NCBI RefSeq assembly: GCF_002575655.3
Contig: NC_053041.3
Coordinates: 371,611,054-371,675,053 of the forward strand
Length of the DNA stretch: 64,000 nt
Direction of reading: 5' to 3'
Origin: Aegilops tauschii subsp. strangulata
Lineage: Eukaryota; Streptophyta; Magnoliopsida; Poales; Poaceae
Shown here piece after piece: positions 35,111 to 46,899 of the stretch (position 1 is its first letter; each line of letters opens with the position of its first letter). The notes beneath the pieces are model-generated. The model did no database searches, had not been told where the DNA came from, and was given only the letters and a program-made list of their open reading frames with translations. Made by a program: the position numbers and the translations under genes.

Positions 35111-38100
35111 CCCGCTAAGGCCATGTTCGCGATGAAAATAAAATCCATGGTAGTTGTTTTAGTTGTGGGCGAGCACATATTATAACAAATTTAACTCCTT
35201 TTAATAAAAAAAAGAATGGTGGCTTGTTGTCTACAATGAGCCGAGCACACATTCAAATTTGACATCACGAAGTCCTTCGAAAACCATGTTGCGCTGAAAA
35301 TATGTGTATTTTTCAGTAATCTTTTGATCAGCAAGTACGTACGTTAAGAATTTAGATCCTCGTGTATTCAAATTCCCCAAAAAAGTTTTAGCTTCAGAGC
35401 AGAATACGATCTATCTTTTTCTTCACATCCTTTTCTTCTCCCAACTCGAGTGTGTTTATGAGGGAAATAAAGCAATGTAACTGGATTGTTGCTTGTTCAA
35501 TGTCAAGTTATCATTTCGGATCTTTATGGTAATTATAACTTGTATATTGTTTCCAAAAGCAAAGCTAAGAATGAAGTACATAATATTGTAACAGGGAAAG
35601 CAGGAAAATTAAGTCACATACTCTGAAACATATTGCAAAAATAGAAGCACGAAGCACACTTCATAGAGATTTGAACATAAATGAACATTCACTTCTGTTC
35701 AACCTACCATTTGTCTACGGGGGAGCATGGATGAGAAAAGACAGAAATTTAGAAAATGTATGCAAATTCATATATATTTTTCTAAAATCCCATGGAAATG
35801 TGCTGGTGGACTTGTCCATCATGACAGTGTATTCTCATATTCCAGTGAATATGAAATTCATACAAAAGAAAACCCGGGACATAGATGGGGACTGTCTTTA
35901 ACGCAAAGCAAGTATTTGACTAATTAAGGACGAAGCTTGCACGTTCCATTTTCCTAAAAAAACATGGCGACGGCACACCATAGCAAGGCAACAAATTGGA
36001 AATTTCTCCACACGATTTGAGTAGTCCAAACAGAACCTTCATATGTGTACATAGGTAGCCATATTGAGCTTAACCATATGTAAAAAGGCAATCCTAGGAA
36101 CACTTTGTTTCAAAAGGCAAGTCAGACAGCTAGTAGTTTGGACAAAACCTCTAAAGACAGTACTCCCTCTGTAAAGAAATATAAGAGAGCTTAGATCACT
36201 AAAGTAGTGATCTGAACGCTCTTATATTTCTTTACGGAGGGAGTAGAAGACAACAAACTGTACAGACTAAGTGGTTTGCAGGGAAATGAGAAGAGCCAGC
36301 AAAATATACGAAGTTACAGAAGAAGCACCTGAAACACAGTAGTGACAGTTAGTCTGGCACAAAACCTGCATATATTTTAGTGCAATTCACATCCTGTAGG
36401 CCATCGTTCTCATGTACTTTTGCCTACTAAGTAGAAACAAAGTATGAAAAGGGGATACATATTACACAACAAATAGTAGTTTCAGAGCTTTAGAAGGTCA
36501 TTCAGTTTTGCATAGTATGTAAATGGGATTAGTATGCTTTCTACTACCTATGCCGAACTGGACGTCGTACTACTTATTTCAGAGTCAAACCATATTTCGA
36601 TCTCTAAAAGAAACCTGACATGAATCATCTACCACTCTAGAAATTAGATTTATCATGGCTAACCAACATGAAACGATAGCAGAATAACAAACCCATCACT
36701 AAAGTATGGCATCTTACTTTGTGGCTAAACTAATGTGTAAATATTTGGCAGATATAGACTATAAACTACTATTTGTGAAAGCAAGGAACATAAACAATAC
36801 GTTGTTGTAGCTAGATAAATTACTTGTTCAAATTGATTGCCATAATTTTATTAGAAAGTGCATGCCTACGAATAGCGCATCTCAGGGAATCCAAGGCCTG
36901 GAGAAATGTAAAACGTCAAGATATAATTCAGACATTAGCATACAGAGAAACTAATAGGAAAACATACACCATTAATCAATCACGATAAGGGCGCAGCAGC
37001 TGGACAGTAGCTGAGCTGCAGGAGATGGTTCCCAAATAATGAACAGAAGGACAATCTCGACAAAATAACCATGAGAGCACCAAACTATCTGCAAACATGA
37101 AGAAGCCCTTTCTTGGATAAGAAGGGACGAATACGCCATGATAAAGCAAAAAAGCAAGCGATGAACCTGCAAAAAATATCCTCCAAGTTTTTTCCTGAAA
37201 AACCACTGAATATATCCTTGATCGCATATTTATCTCTGTCAAGGTAGCGACTCTACAGGAAGTTTCTCCCAAGAACAAAGTAATGTTGTTTTTCCTTTTC
37301 GAGAGATTGATAGCAAACCTGCAATGCATCACAAAGAGATTAGAATTGATAAGAAAAGAAATCCCTGCTATTTTATAGTCGAAGAATGGGCTTGCATCGA
37401 CAAAAATACAGAAACACTGAATTTGGACGGTGTAAGGAACCTGCAGTGATATACTGAGCCATAAACTACTTTGCAATGATCTACATGGAAGAGACTTTCA
37501 AGCAAGAAGAAATAAATATGGAGAGAGGAGGAGAATGAGCAATAGTGGATCTGGAGGTAGGAGGAGATACCAACCATGGGGCTCGTCAGCTCGACTCAGG
37601 CGTCGAATTCATCCGAGGGCCAACGCCCGGCAAGCGAGCACCATTCTGCCACTGCTGCTCCTTGCGCCCCACGCCGGCCTCTGCTCCATCCCGTGGATAA
37701 TCCTTTTGCTTATTTATTATTTCCTAGAAATGCATAGTTTTGGTCCCAATTATCGTTTTCACTTTTAGTCCCAACAAAACTATAGCTTTGTTCTGCAATT
37801 AGTCTACATGACTTGACGATGGCATCAATACAGTGCTGACGATGCTTTACCATTGCAATGAACAATATGCATAGGAACCTGAAGAAAACATGATAAAACA
37901 GTATAGCTCAGTGTGGGAAACTGTGATTTGCATGTAAAGATATCCTCAACACAGACATGATAAAATATCAGTAGATAAGTGACTAATTAGTGCGGTGAAG
38001 AAACCAGGAACATACCCTCTTCAATCCCCACGTCCTCACCCTCTTCCTTGGCCAGCCCTCCTGGCTTCCGGCCGCCGTCGCCGAACCCATGATCTAGCGC

Positions 38101-38206
38101 CAGAAAACACACACACCAAAATTATACCAAGCAAAAGAAAGCACATACCATCAATTGCAGAGGCAGCAGCATACGCAAAACTCATAAGAAATGTAAAGAA
38201 AGAAGC
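35111..38206. other. Unassigned noncoding DNA, possibly Helitron cargo
   Basis: No convincing gene. A 166-codon minus-strand frame at 36976-37476 has no recognisable domain. Near 37,990-38,180 the minus strand shows exon-like pieces with possible GT/AG sites (MSFAYAAASAIDG, then a Gly/Glu-rich piece), too short to identify. Confidence 0.35.
36163..36243. mobile_element. Stowaway MITE, 81 bp
   Basis: CTCCCTCTGTAAAGAAATAT pairs with ATATTTCTTTACGGAGGGAG; TA flanks both ends (36161-36162, 36244-36245). It is the same length and general family as the copy at 34371. Confidence 0.93.
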
Positions 38207-38439
38207 TAAGAGCATCTCCAGCCGTTGGCCCCCCAGGGGGCGCCTAAAATCGCCGCCTGGGGCGAGCCGGTGCAAAAAAAAGGCCTGGGGGCGAGTTGGT
38301 CCCCAGTCGCCGGCCCCAGGGCCGCCCCCAGATGCGTGTAACTTAAAAAAAAACGTTCGGCGAAGTTCGGTCAAACACGGCTAAATTTCGGCAAACTTTG
38401 GCATATATTGACATGTTCGGCGATACATAGCAAATGTAA

Positions 38440-39443
38440 CTAAAAAAAGAAATCGCTGAACGCCGAGTAGTCGCCGTCGTCGGCGGCGGCCTTCTCCTCC
38501 TTGACGCGGCCGTCCCTGGTGGACCCCTGATCGGCGTCGCCAACGCGGACTGGTGGCGGCGGCGCGTCGTCGTCGTCGCTGTCCTCGATGACGACGACTC
38601 CTCCTTCGTCGCGGCCCCGGCGGCGCTGCTCGAACCGCCGCAGGGCGGCGCACTGGCGCTCCCTCGCCATCTTCAGGGAGTCCTTGCGCGCCCATTCTAG
38701 GACCGCGTCGTCGTCGTGCTCCGTCTTCACGGGGGGAGGCCCGGCTCCGTCTTCACCGGCGCGAGCCCCGGCTCCGTCTTTGGCTTGACGAAGCGAGGAG
38801 GAGCCGACGAGGAGGCGCACCGGCCGCCCTTGTTGATGACGATGCCGGCGCTGCGAGTGCGCCGGCCGAGCAGCGTCTCCGCCGCGGGCTCGGCCTTGAC
38901 GCCGAGCAGCGCCGGAGAGCCGGAGGAGTGGAAAGAAGAGTGCGAGGAGGAAGAAGAGGAGGCCGCCCTTGCCGGGGGGTATGCCAACGGCGGGTTGTTG
39001 CCGCCCTCAAGGTGCGTCAGCGCACCCTCGAGTGTGCGGCCGGGGACGCCCCACCACAGGTGGCGCCCCTCGCTGTTCTTGAGGCCGCCCACAACTGGCG
39101 CGCCGTTGGTGGACGCCAGCCTCTGCTGCTAACGGCGCTTGAAGTACGCCGCCCAAGCCGCGTGGTTGTCGGCGGCGTACTGGGGGAGGGCGAGCTGCTC
39201 GTCGGTGAGGGAGGCGCGCACGATCTCCACCTCGGCGGCGAAGTAGGAGGGGCGCGCCACGGCGTCGGGCAACGGGGGAATGGGCACTCCCCCGTTGCTA
39301 AGCCTCCACCCCGTCGGCCCAGCGCGCATGTCCGGCGACGCCGGGATGTTCGCCTCGAATAGGAGCCACGACTCCTATTCGCGGAGCGAGCGGCGGCCGA
39401 AGCCGTTGGCCGCCGCCTCGTCTCCGGGGAAACATTCCGCCAT
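38440..39443 (-). pseudogene. Antisense ORF of the Harbinger-type element, broken
   Basis: The minus-strand ATG at 39443 (MAECFPGDEAAANG) is followed by an in-frame TAG near 39,375. After that come LLFEANIPASPDMRAGPTGW, RASLTDEQLALPQYAADNHA and AAWAAYFKRR, a second TAG at 39129-39131, then GGLKNSEGRHLWWGVPGRTL, a Ser-rich stretch, KPKTEPGLAPVKTEPGL repeats, a frameshift near 38,730-38,760 and an acidic end (DDGDYSAFSDFFF). Restored frames suggest one protein of about 330 residues. The VKTEPGL-type repeats and acidic tail resemble transcription-associated proteins; function is unknown to me. The same general protein type sits in other cereal Harbinger-type elements. Confidence 0.6.
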
Positions 39444-39535
39444 CGGGAGAGGGAGAGGGAGGGCTCGGCGGTGGCGCACGGAAGAGGGAGAGGGAGGGCT
39501 CGGCGGTGGCGCACAGGAGAGGGAGAGCTCGGCGG
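39430..39535 (+). repeat. Short tandem repeats gggagagggagggctcggcgg, about 37 bp
   Basis: Three nearby copies of a gagagggag/gctcggcgg/tggcgcac block at the 5' end of the antisense ORF; the last is truncated. Confidence 0.6.
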
Positions 39536-39657
39536 CTAGGGCTGGTGTGGCCAGAGGCGAGAGAGGCCACCGGCTTATATAGCCGCGCCGTGCCCGTGTG
39601 TACGCGTGCGCGGGAGGGGAGGCGTCGGCGCGCCGCCCCGTGACGCGCCGCCCGTGA

Positions 39658-39702
39658 GGAATCAATGGCAAGGCTGCCGCCGGCAGCCTTGCCATTGATT
39701 CC
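39658..39702. repeat. Perfect 45-bp palindrome (22-bp arms)
   Basis: The left arm GGAATCAATGGCAAGGCTGC plus CG and its exact reverse complement are separated by a single C at 39680. It lies inside the Harbinger-type element upstream of its antisense ORF. Confidence 0.95.
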
Positions 39703-39960
39703 CCGCGGGAAACCGAGGCGTTGGGGGAAGACGAGGCGCGGTGTCGCTGACGCGGCTGGCCCGCGACTCTTTCGCGCCAAAACCGCTCGCCCCGGGCGCC
39801 CCCCAGCGCGTCGGGTTCGGCCTGGATCCGCCGGCGCTGATTTCGGCCCAGGCCGACAAAAATCGGGCTCCTGAGGGCGCGACTGGGCCGTTTTTTCGGC
39901 GCCGGCGCGAAAAAATCGCCTAAGGAGGCCTTTCTGGGGGCGCGGCTGGAGATGCTCTAA

Positions 39961-40331
39961 GGAGCAGTGCATTACCAGAAGAAAGAAGCACATCCAAGAC
40001 GCCTCCTTGTACTGGCGCATGGCCGTGGACGCCACACGCACGTACGGCAGCTCGTCCCACTTGCAGGGGCTCATGTAGACCTCGGGAAGCTCGAGCACCT
40101 TGCGGAGCGGCACCTGCACCTCGCGGCAGAGCCGGTTGCGGACGCGGCAGGCGTAGTGTTTGTGGGGGATGGCGAGGTACTTGGGGCTCGAGTCGCGCGG
40201 GAAGACGCCACGCACGATGGCCTCACTTGACGGCGAACCCGATCTTGCCGTGTCGCCCATGCGCAGGTGCTCCAGGCCCGACTTGAGCAGCCCGGCGAAG
40301 AGGTCGGCGACGCTGTCGTAGAAGTTGCGGA
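39961..40331 (-). pseudogene. DUF2828 gene fragment
   Basis: The minus-strand frame reads RNFYDSVADLFAGLLKSGLE, then GVFPRDSSPKYLAIPHKHYA, CREVQVPLRKVLELPEVYMS and WDELPYVRVASTAMRQYKEA. This matches the conserved part of plant DUF2828 proteins, whose function is not established. The visible ~120 residues are open, but the N-terminal side is cut by a MITE at 40,332 and the C-terminal side by the Harbinger-type element at 39,957. A possible donor gtaatg follows about 20 residues after QYKEA. It is a fragment, perhaps carried here by a Helitron. Confidence 0.7.
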
Positions 40332-40615
40332 AGTAACATAGACTAGTAACATGCCCATGTTACTAGTAACACTGGGCATGTTACTAGTCTATGTTACTAC
40401 CTCTATAGTAGGGAGTAACATATGTGTGGTAACATGCAACACTTCATTTATTAGGCTATAGACACATCTTGCCTTGATATGTGTGATGTTACTCATACTA
40501 CTAGTAACTAACTATGTTACTACTTTGCTCTCTTTCTTCATTTATTGCTTGCCACATCATCTAATTTATCTAGATATGTGTGATGCTACTACCTATGTTA
40601 CGTGGGTAGTCTCAA
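40332..40615. mobile_element. MITE with a strong cruciform at its left end
   Basis: 40332-40357 (agtaacatagactagtaaca then tgccca) and 40373-40398 are perfect 26-bp complements, and the 15-base loop contains the palindrome GTTACTAGTAAC. The remainder is rich in gttac/gtaac words and ends near ctatgttacgtgggtagtct. A/T content and size fit a MITE; superfamily and exact edges are not resolved. Confidence 0.65.
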
Positions 40616-41309
40616 CGCAAGACACAGGCAGCGCGTGACGCGATGCGTCAACAGTGCTTCACCCGAGAAATTGTGACCCAGCCAATAGAGGATCCGATGA
40701 GCGGGACCAGGAGTATCGGCGGCCCACCCGTCATCGCGTTAGCATAATCACGGGTGCACATGCTCCGGCCCACCCCTCAGCAACTGACGCGGGACACAAC
40801 AACTCCCATCGCATCACCGGACCGGGCACGAGGAGCCAAAAAGGGTTGACCAAGAAAACTCTAACCTACACCGTGAGACTTGCAGCCAGGGCAGCTGATG
40901 AGTGGGACTAGGGGTAGCAACGGCCCACCCATCATTGGCAAAACACAGGCGGGATGCAGAAACGGTGTGCAAACGGAGAGAAGCGCACAACCCGCGCCCT
41001 CGCGCCGCACAGCAAGAGAGGCTGCCCGCTCACCCAAAAATTTGGCACCCAGCCAATCAGATTCCACCCGAGCCCACAAGTCATCCCCGTCCACGATTCA
41101 CTATGCCGTCAAAATGACACAGAACGATTTCTAGCGAGCATCCAACGGCCAGGAGCGAAAAAAAACCTCATTGACCAGCATCGAAGGGCCAACGAAGGAC
41201 GCGATCGGGGGAGTGCCCTGGGAGTGAGTTGCCCAGCCTCATTATTGGTTTAAATGTGTGGAGAATACAGAAGATTACAATGTCAGAGGAGGATCATGAT
41301 GAGACGGAG
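40616..41309. other. Unassigned GC-rich DNA
   Basis: Two cagccaat (CCAAT-box-like) motifs and repeated gggaccaggag/gggactaggg and cggcccaccc blocks suggest a short internal duplication or an old promoter region. No coding frame is supported. Confidence 0.3.
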
Positions 41310-41433
41310 TTTTTTTTAACCGAAACCCTTATATATTAAGATAAAAAATAAAATATTTACATGAAGTTACAAATCGAGGAAATAAAAAATTAACCAATCC
41401 CTCCTCTATCAAAACCCAACATGTTGAAAAGTA

Positions 41434-44400
41434 TTAACTTAAAAACTTATCAATCCAGCTGGAAAGTTGAGCCTCAAACTTGAACTTGATTTTGTGTCGG
41501 AGAAGCAGGAAATCATTTTTCAAAAGACCTCTCTAGGACTGAATGGAATAATGTTGTGATCAGAATATTTTACCATTCCTCTGAATCCAAATGTTCCAAC
41601 ATCCTATGATTAGAATTTCCATAGCAATTGATGTTGGGATGGCTTGAGCTAGAAGTGTAACCTCTTCATAAAGAGAGACTCCTCTGTGCCTATGACCAAG
41701 TAAAGATTCCCAGCAGCTGAACGCAGAATCACAGTCCCAAAATAAGTGTAAGGAGGTTTATTCAGTATTGGAGTGGCAGAGCTCACACTTGTAGGATGGA
41801 AGGTGGAATGATTTCCTGCGTAGAAGATTCCTTGTATTAACTCTGTCATGCAGCAGCAGCCAAAAGAAGATCTTATATCTGAGCATGGTGGCATTCTTCC
41901 AAATTTTGGCAAAGATTGGTGGGGCCTGTTCTCCATCTTTGAGCAGCTTGTACAACTTGATGGTGGAGAAATCAGCTCCCCATGGGTAAATCCATTTTTC
42001 AAAGTTGGTCCCAATTTGAAATGCTTGAGTAATATCTTGGAGCTGTAGAAACTGCTGGTGTACCTTTGTTGAAAGTGGAGTATGAAAGTTGTCTAAAGTG
42101 TTAGCAGCTTGTAGGTATTCCTGGATTGTCAATTTGTCCTTGAAGGAAAAGGTGAACAACTCTGGAATTTCTCTTTGATTGGTCCTAATCATCAATTATC
42201 ATCCCAAAAAGAAAATGGTTTTACCCTGACCAATTACCCCTCTTGCGACTGGCTTGAACTGAGGAAGGAGCTTGAGGATGTTCCTCCACCAGAAAGAGCC
42301 CATCGGTCTCTCAGAGAGAACCCTTGAGGAAAATATGAATCCCAAATCAAACGGACCCAGGGCAGGTCATGATGATTTAGGAATTTATGAAGATGTTTCA
42401 TTAGAAGGCATTTATTATGAGTGGCAATATATAAGACTCCCAATCCACTCTGGTCCTTAGGAGTGCAAACTTTGTTCCAGGAGATAAGAGTTGTGCCTTT
42501 GTCCTCCATACCATACTTCCTCCAAAAGCAGTGCCCGAGATACTTGTTAATCTTCTCAACTATGCTAACAGGGAGCTCCAAAGTATTCATGAAAAAGGTG
42601 GGGAGACTTGTGAAGACCGATTTGATAAGAATGAGCTTGTCTCCATATGACAAGAAGTTGAACAACCAGAGAGTCTCCTGTCAATACTTTTAATTATGGG
42701 CACAAAATCTTCTAATTTTGGTTTGGTCAAGCTGAGAGGCAGTCCCATATCTTTCCCTAATAATAAAGCTGTTTCTGCCCGCTTGCTCACTGTCGCCACG
42801 CTTTTTGCGAAAAAGCCCTTCTGTTTCTGGGTAATTGAACCCGCAGTCCAATAAATAAATAAATAAGTAAGAAAACGTTTCTGCTAATTCATGGCGAATC
42901 CCCGAGCTCCCTACTGCGCCAGACCGCGCCGGCCGGACCTCCTCCACCTCGCCTCGCCGCCGGCGACCGGACCCTCGCCGGACCAGCAGATGAGCAGCGG
43001 ATCTCTCCCTCCCTTCCTTCTTCTTCTCTCTTCCTCACATCTCCCTCTCTTCAGGACGCCAGGAGCTCCACAGCCGCTGCCACGAGTCGTCCGTGCTCAG
43101 ATCTCGCGAGATCCGGCCACGGGCAACTCATCCCCGCCACTCCCGCGCTAGATCTGCACCGCCCCTCGCCGTTCCCGCCGGAGTTTGCCTCCAGCCACCT
43201 CCTGCCTCTGCCCTCGTCTGAGGAGAACGACGACCAAGCCTCCCGTGCTCGCTCGTGTGGGCCGCATGACCTCCAAGGCCCAGCACAGCGCTCACGGCCA
43301 AGCCCTGCCTCCCTGGCCCAACACAGTCATGCATGGCTCTTAATTAAAGCTGATTGCCCCTAATTTTTTTAAAGCTAATCCGATTTTCTAATAAAACGTG
43401 AATGTGGGCACGGCCTGGGATGGTGCTGCATGGTGGCTGTTTGAAAAAATGCATGTGTATGCCCAATATTTGCAAGGAAAAATACGTGTGTACATCCATA
43501 AAAGTAGGAACAAATGTATGTGCGCGACTAGAGCAACGTCGCCACCAAAAAAAATAAAAGAAGATAATAAACCTGACAAATATGAAAATCCGAGTACATG
43601 CCAAATTTCATTAAAAGTAAACAAGACAGAATTCCAGCGAAAAAATATTTGTTTTTTTGCATGTTTGTCTTCCTTTTAATCTTTCGCATACGAAGACAGA
43701 TTTTGATGAAAATTCACACAAATATACTACATTTTTTTTAGTTTTTGATAAAAATATGTTTCTAAAAACGACTAAAATGTGCCCGCGCTCCAAAGTGACT
43801 TTTCAAATTAATCAAAAAGCCTAAATGAAGTACAGTTAAAAAAAGCGAAGTGAAGTAAAATGTGGAATCACCACGTGGCATACATAATAGTATTTTTTTA
43901 GGGCCTGCATGATATAATTAAAATTACTCTCAAATCTCAATTGACCTTTCTTTTATATAATTAAAGCATTGACCATGAGTGAGTTTGTCACAACAAAAGG
44001 AGACCCCAATTTCATAGATGACACTTATTTTCCCGTTGCAACGCACGGGCCATTTTGCTAGTATGTAAAAGGGAATGTACCAATGATATAACCTAGGTTT
44101 TGAGCCAGAAGTTCCATTTTTGCTTGACTAGTGTTGATTGGGATCATGGCAGATTTTTTTAAGTTGATCCTCAGGCCAGTGTAGACTGAGAAATGCATGA
44201 GCAAATTCTTGAATTGTTCTAATTGAGTATTGCAAGCTAGCATCAAGAGAACAGTATCATTTGCATATTGTATTACTTGGAAATCAGGGCAGGGATGTCC
44301 ATCAAGGGGCTTACTAATGAGATTATTATTCGTGGCTTCATTCATGACCGACTGTAGTAGATCAGCACCTAAGACAAACAATAGAGGGGAGAGAGGATCT

Positions 44401-46243
44401 CCTTGTCTGACCCCTCTTTTGCATAGGAATTGTTTGCCAGGGACCCCATTTAAGAGCACAGATGAGTATCCAGAGCTGAAAATCATATCCATCCACATGA
44501 TCCATCTTTCCCCAAATCCTCTAGCAATTAGAATATCTTTAATGGCATGATGTCAATGAGATCAGAAGCCTTTCGAAAATCCAGCTTCAACACAAGGATC
44601 TCTCTATCTCAAGAAGTACATTGATAAATGTACTCATAAGCCCATGCTAGGCAGTCCTAAATGGATCTGCTCTTAATAAAGCCATATTGATTGTTGTACA
44701 CCAACTTGAGAATGACGTTCTGCAGTCTATTAGCCAGGAGCTTTGTGATGATTTTAATTGAACAATTGAGCAGAGAGATAGACATGTAGTCATTTGGAGT
44801 AGTTGGGCCATCAATCTTGGGAATTAGTGTGATGAAAGAGGAATTTATACTTTGTAGGCTGATCTTCCCATGATAGAAATCATCAATCAATGCATAAAAA
44901 TCAGGTGCAATAATGTCCCGGTAGGCCTTGACAAAATTAGTGTTAAAACCATCAGGTCCTGGTGCCTTCTCAGTGGGAAGCTCCTTAATAACCTCATCAA
45001 TTTCTTCTTTGGAGAAAGGAATTTCTAGCATGGAGAGGTTGGGGTGTCTGGTGATGAGCCCTTCTAAGTTTAGCAAATTAAAAGTGGGCACTGGTGTATT
45101 TAGCCTGTCCTTGAAGGCTTTCAGCAGAATGTTTGCTTTGGAACAATGATCTCCAACTGTGTTGCCATTTTCATCTTGCAAGCTATGAATGTGGTGAACT
45201 GTATTTGAGAGTAGCTTTGGCCGGGAAATAACGAGAATTGGCCTCTCCAAACTTTACCCATCTAATGGTGGCTCTCTGCTGCCAGTAGATTTTCTGCAAT
45301 TCCAGAAGGTTTTACAAGTGCTGTTTTAGAAATTCTCTGCCATTCCATTCAACATCCTGCAAGGGCCTAAATTCCTCAATAGTATCCAAGAAGAAGAGCA
45401 CTTCATTGGTGGTTTTGATTTGTTGCTATGTTGTGAAATTGATTTAGCCCAATTGGTCTTGACAATATCTTTGAAACCCTGAATTTGCAACTAGTAGTTC
45501 TCAAATCTGAAGATTTTTGCCTTTGGGATATGAGTTCCTATCTGAATTAAACAAGGAACATGATCAGAAACAAGCTTAGCAAGGGGAAGAACCAGTGTGT
45601 TGGGAAATGAGGAGTCCAAGCTTCTAATGTGAATACCCAATCCAATTTTTTCAAGTAAGGGAGCACTTTGCATATTACTCCAGGTGAAGCTCCTGCCTTT
45701 CAGTGGAATCTCCACTAATGCCAGGAGTTAATAGCATCATTGAATTTTAACATGTCAGAAAAATTTCCTCCTGGTCTGCTTATGTTATGTGGGTATCTGA
45801 TGTAATTAAAATATCCCATGATTATCCATTTAGTGTCATCAGGCATCTGAATATCTCTGAACCAATTGAGGAAGATATTCCTGGCCTCTCCCTGGCAAGG
45901 CCCATATATTTGAAAGAATCCAAGTATCACCTGAGTGTTTAGAAGTGAATCTGATAGATAGTGAGAAATCATCATGGAATAAAGTTTCCCCCTCAAACAA
46001 AGAGTCATTCCAGGCCACAAGTAAACCACCAGATGCACCAACAGAAGGGAAGAAATCAAATTTGTTAAATCTCCCAGGGCAAAAGTTCTTGGGATATCTG
46101 TAATCAAAGGACTCTTTTTTTGTTTCTTGTAGGCAAACAATATATGCATTTATCTCAATAATCTTATTTCTATGAGCCAACCATTTGTTACAGTCATTGA
46201 TTCCCCTGATGTTCCAATTTAAAATATTCCTGTTTATGTTCAT
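41434..46243 (-). pseudogene. LINE ORF2: endonuclease, reverse transcriptase, zf-RVT
   Basis: The ATG at 46243 begins MNINRNILNWNIRGINDCNK, the start of the APE-type endonuclease (next ANAYIVCLQETKKE-like INAYIVCLQETKKE). Reverse transcriptase follows ([47 protein letters not shown]). The catalytic box reads YAND (44256-44267), with the first aspartate replaced by asparagine. After the Helitron, GLPLSLTKPKLEDF and the zf-RVT region (KIFFWLLLHDRVNTRNLL, CELCHS) continue to the stop at 41434. Several frameshifts and stops are present (near 46,000, 45,715, 45,300 and 44,550). Confidence 0.88.
42750..44061 (+). mobile_element. Non-autonomous Helitron inserted in the LINE
   Basis: It begins TCTTTCCCTAATAATAAAG and ends with a hairpin (CCCGTTGCAACGCACGGG), then CCATTTTG and CTAG. 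The base before is A (42749) and after is T (44062); rejoining gives ...ATATGTAAAAGGG, matching the uninterrupted LINE at about 32,226, with no duplication. 1312 bp. No Rep/helicase. The first part contains a GC-rich, exon-like segment (42,890-43,330) that may be captured gene DNA, not identified. Confidence 0.82.
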
Positions 46244-46600
46244 TTATAAAGGCAAGGGTCAGTAGCTGTGCAAAGTGAACCACTGCCAAGGGTGATCGAG
46301 CCTTAAGTTACAACTCAATTCAAGCCTGACAAAGAGTACATCCAAATTATGATCAGAGTGACCACACAACATTATCACATAGTTCAAGCATCTCCAAGGT
46401 CCCAGATAGGGCAGATAAACTGAGAAGGTTTGATAGGATCCATACAAGCAAAATTACAGTCCAACTGACATGAAACCCATTACAATAGATGTAAATTCCA
46501 TAGAACATAACAACAAGGTTCCAGTCCTAAAAAGATCCATTCAAAGGATGACGACTAAGCCCAACTATAGGCAACAAGGCAACTATTGTAGATGTAGCTC

Positions 46601-46854
46601 CTATGCATATGGTCCTCCAAATTTCTTCATGTTTCCCTTTCTAGCAATCTTGTTATCCTTCTTTTTCTTGGGCTGGTGCAACATGTGTTCAGTGCAATCC
46701 TTAGCAGCAGCCTTGCAAAAGAAAATAGATAGATTTTTGATGATCTTAGGAGCAATTGCAGGAGGACTGGTGGTACAAGAAAAGCAATTTCTATCTTGAC
46801 ATGTTTGTTTTTTAAAACCCTTGTTAATTTTGCTTAACCTGCAACTTCTCCTTG
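46601..46854 (-). pseudogene. LINE ORF1 C-terminal fragment
   Basis: The minus-strand frame LSKINKGFKKQTCQDRNCFS then PAIAPKIIKNLSIFFC and KKKKDNKIARKGNMKKFGG ends at 46601, about 360 bp upstream of ORF2. The Cys-rich and lysine-rich character fits the nucleic-acid-binding end of a plant LINE ORF1. Its N-terminal part is missing. Confidence 0.55.
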
Positions 46855-46899
46855 CACTACTGAAGGATGCTGCTAACGCGACACTACGATCAGAGACCC

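Larger units (their letters stand above)
38210..39957. mobile_element. Harbinger-type element with TAA target duplication
   Basis: GAGCATCTCCAGCCG at the left and CGGCTGGAGATGCTC at the right are perfect inverted repeats; TAA lies outside both ends (38207-38209 and 39958-39960). Length is 1748 bp. It carries a minus-strand ORF and no transposase, so it depended on proteins made elsewhere. Confidence 0.9.
41310..46854 (-). mobile_element. LINE (L1-type), minus strand, split by a Helitron
   Basis: On the minus strand it runs from a C-terminal piece of ORF1 through a complete ORF2 region to a 3' tail with 8 A residues (41310-41317). It is related to the plus-strand LINE at 31283 (KFLNHHDLPWVRLIW versus KFLNHEDLSWVKLIW). 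The 5' end is lost where the CACTA-like element starts at 46855. A 1.3-kb Helitron interrupts it at 42750-44061. Confidence 0.9.

Noticed and set aside
36976..37476. 166-codon minus-strand open frame as a gene
   Set aside because: No domain, no supporting exon structure, hydrophobic/Ser/Cys composition typical of a chance frame in A/T-rich DNA.
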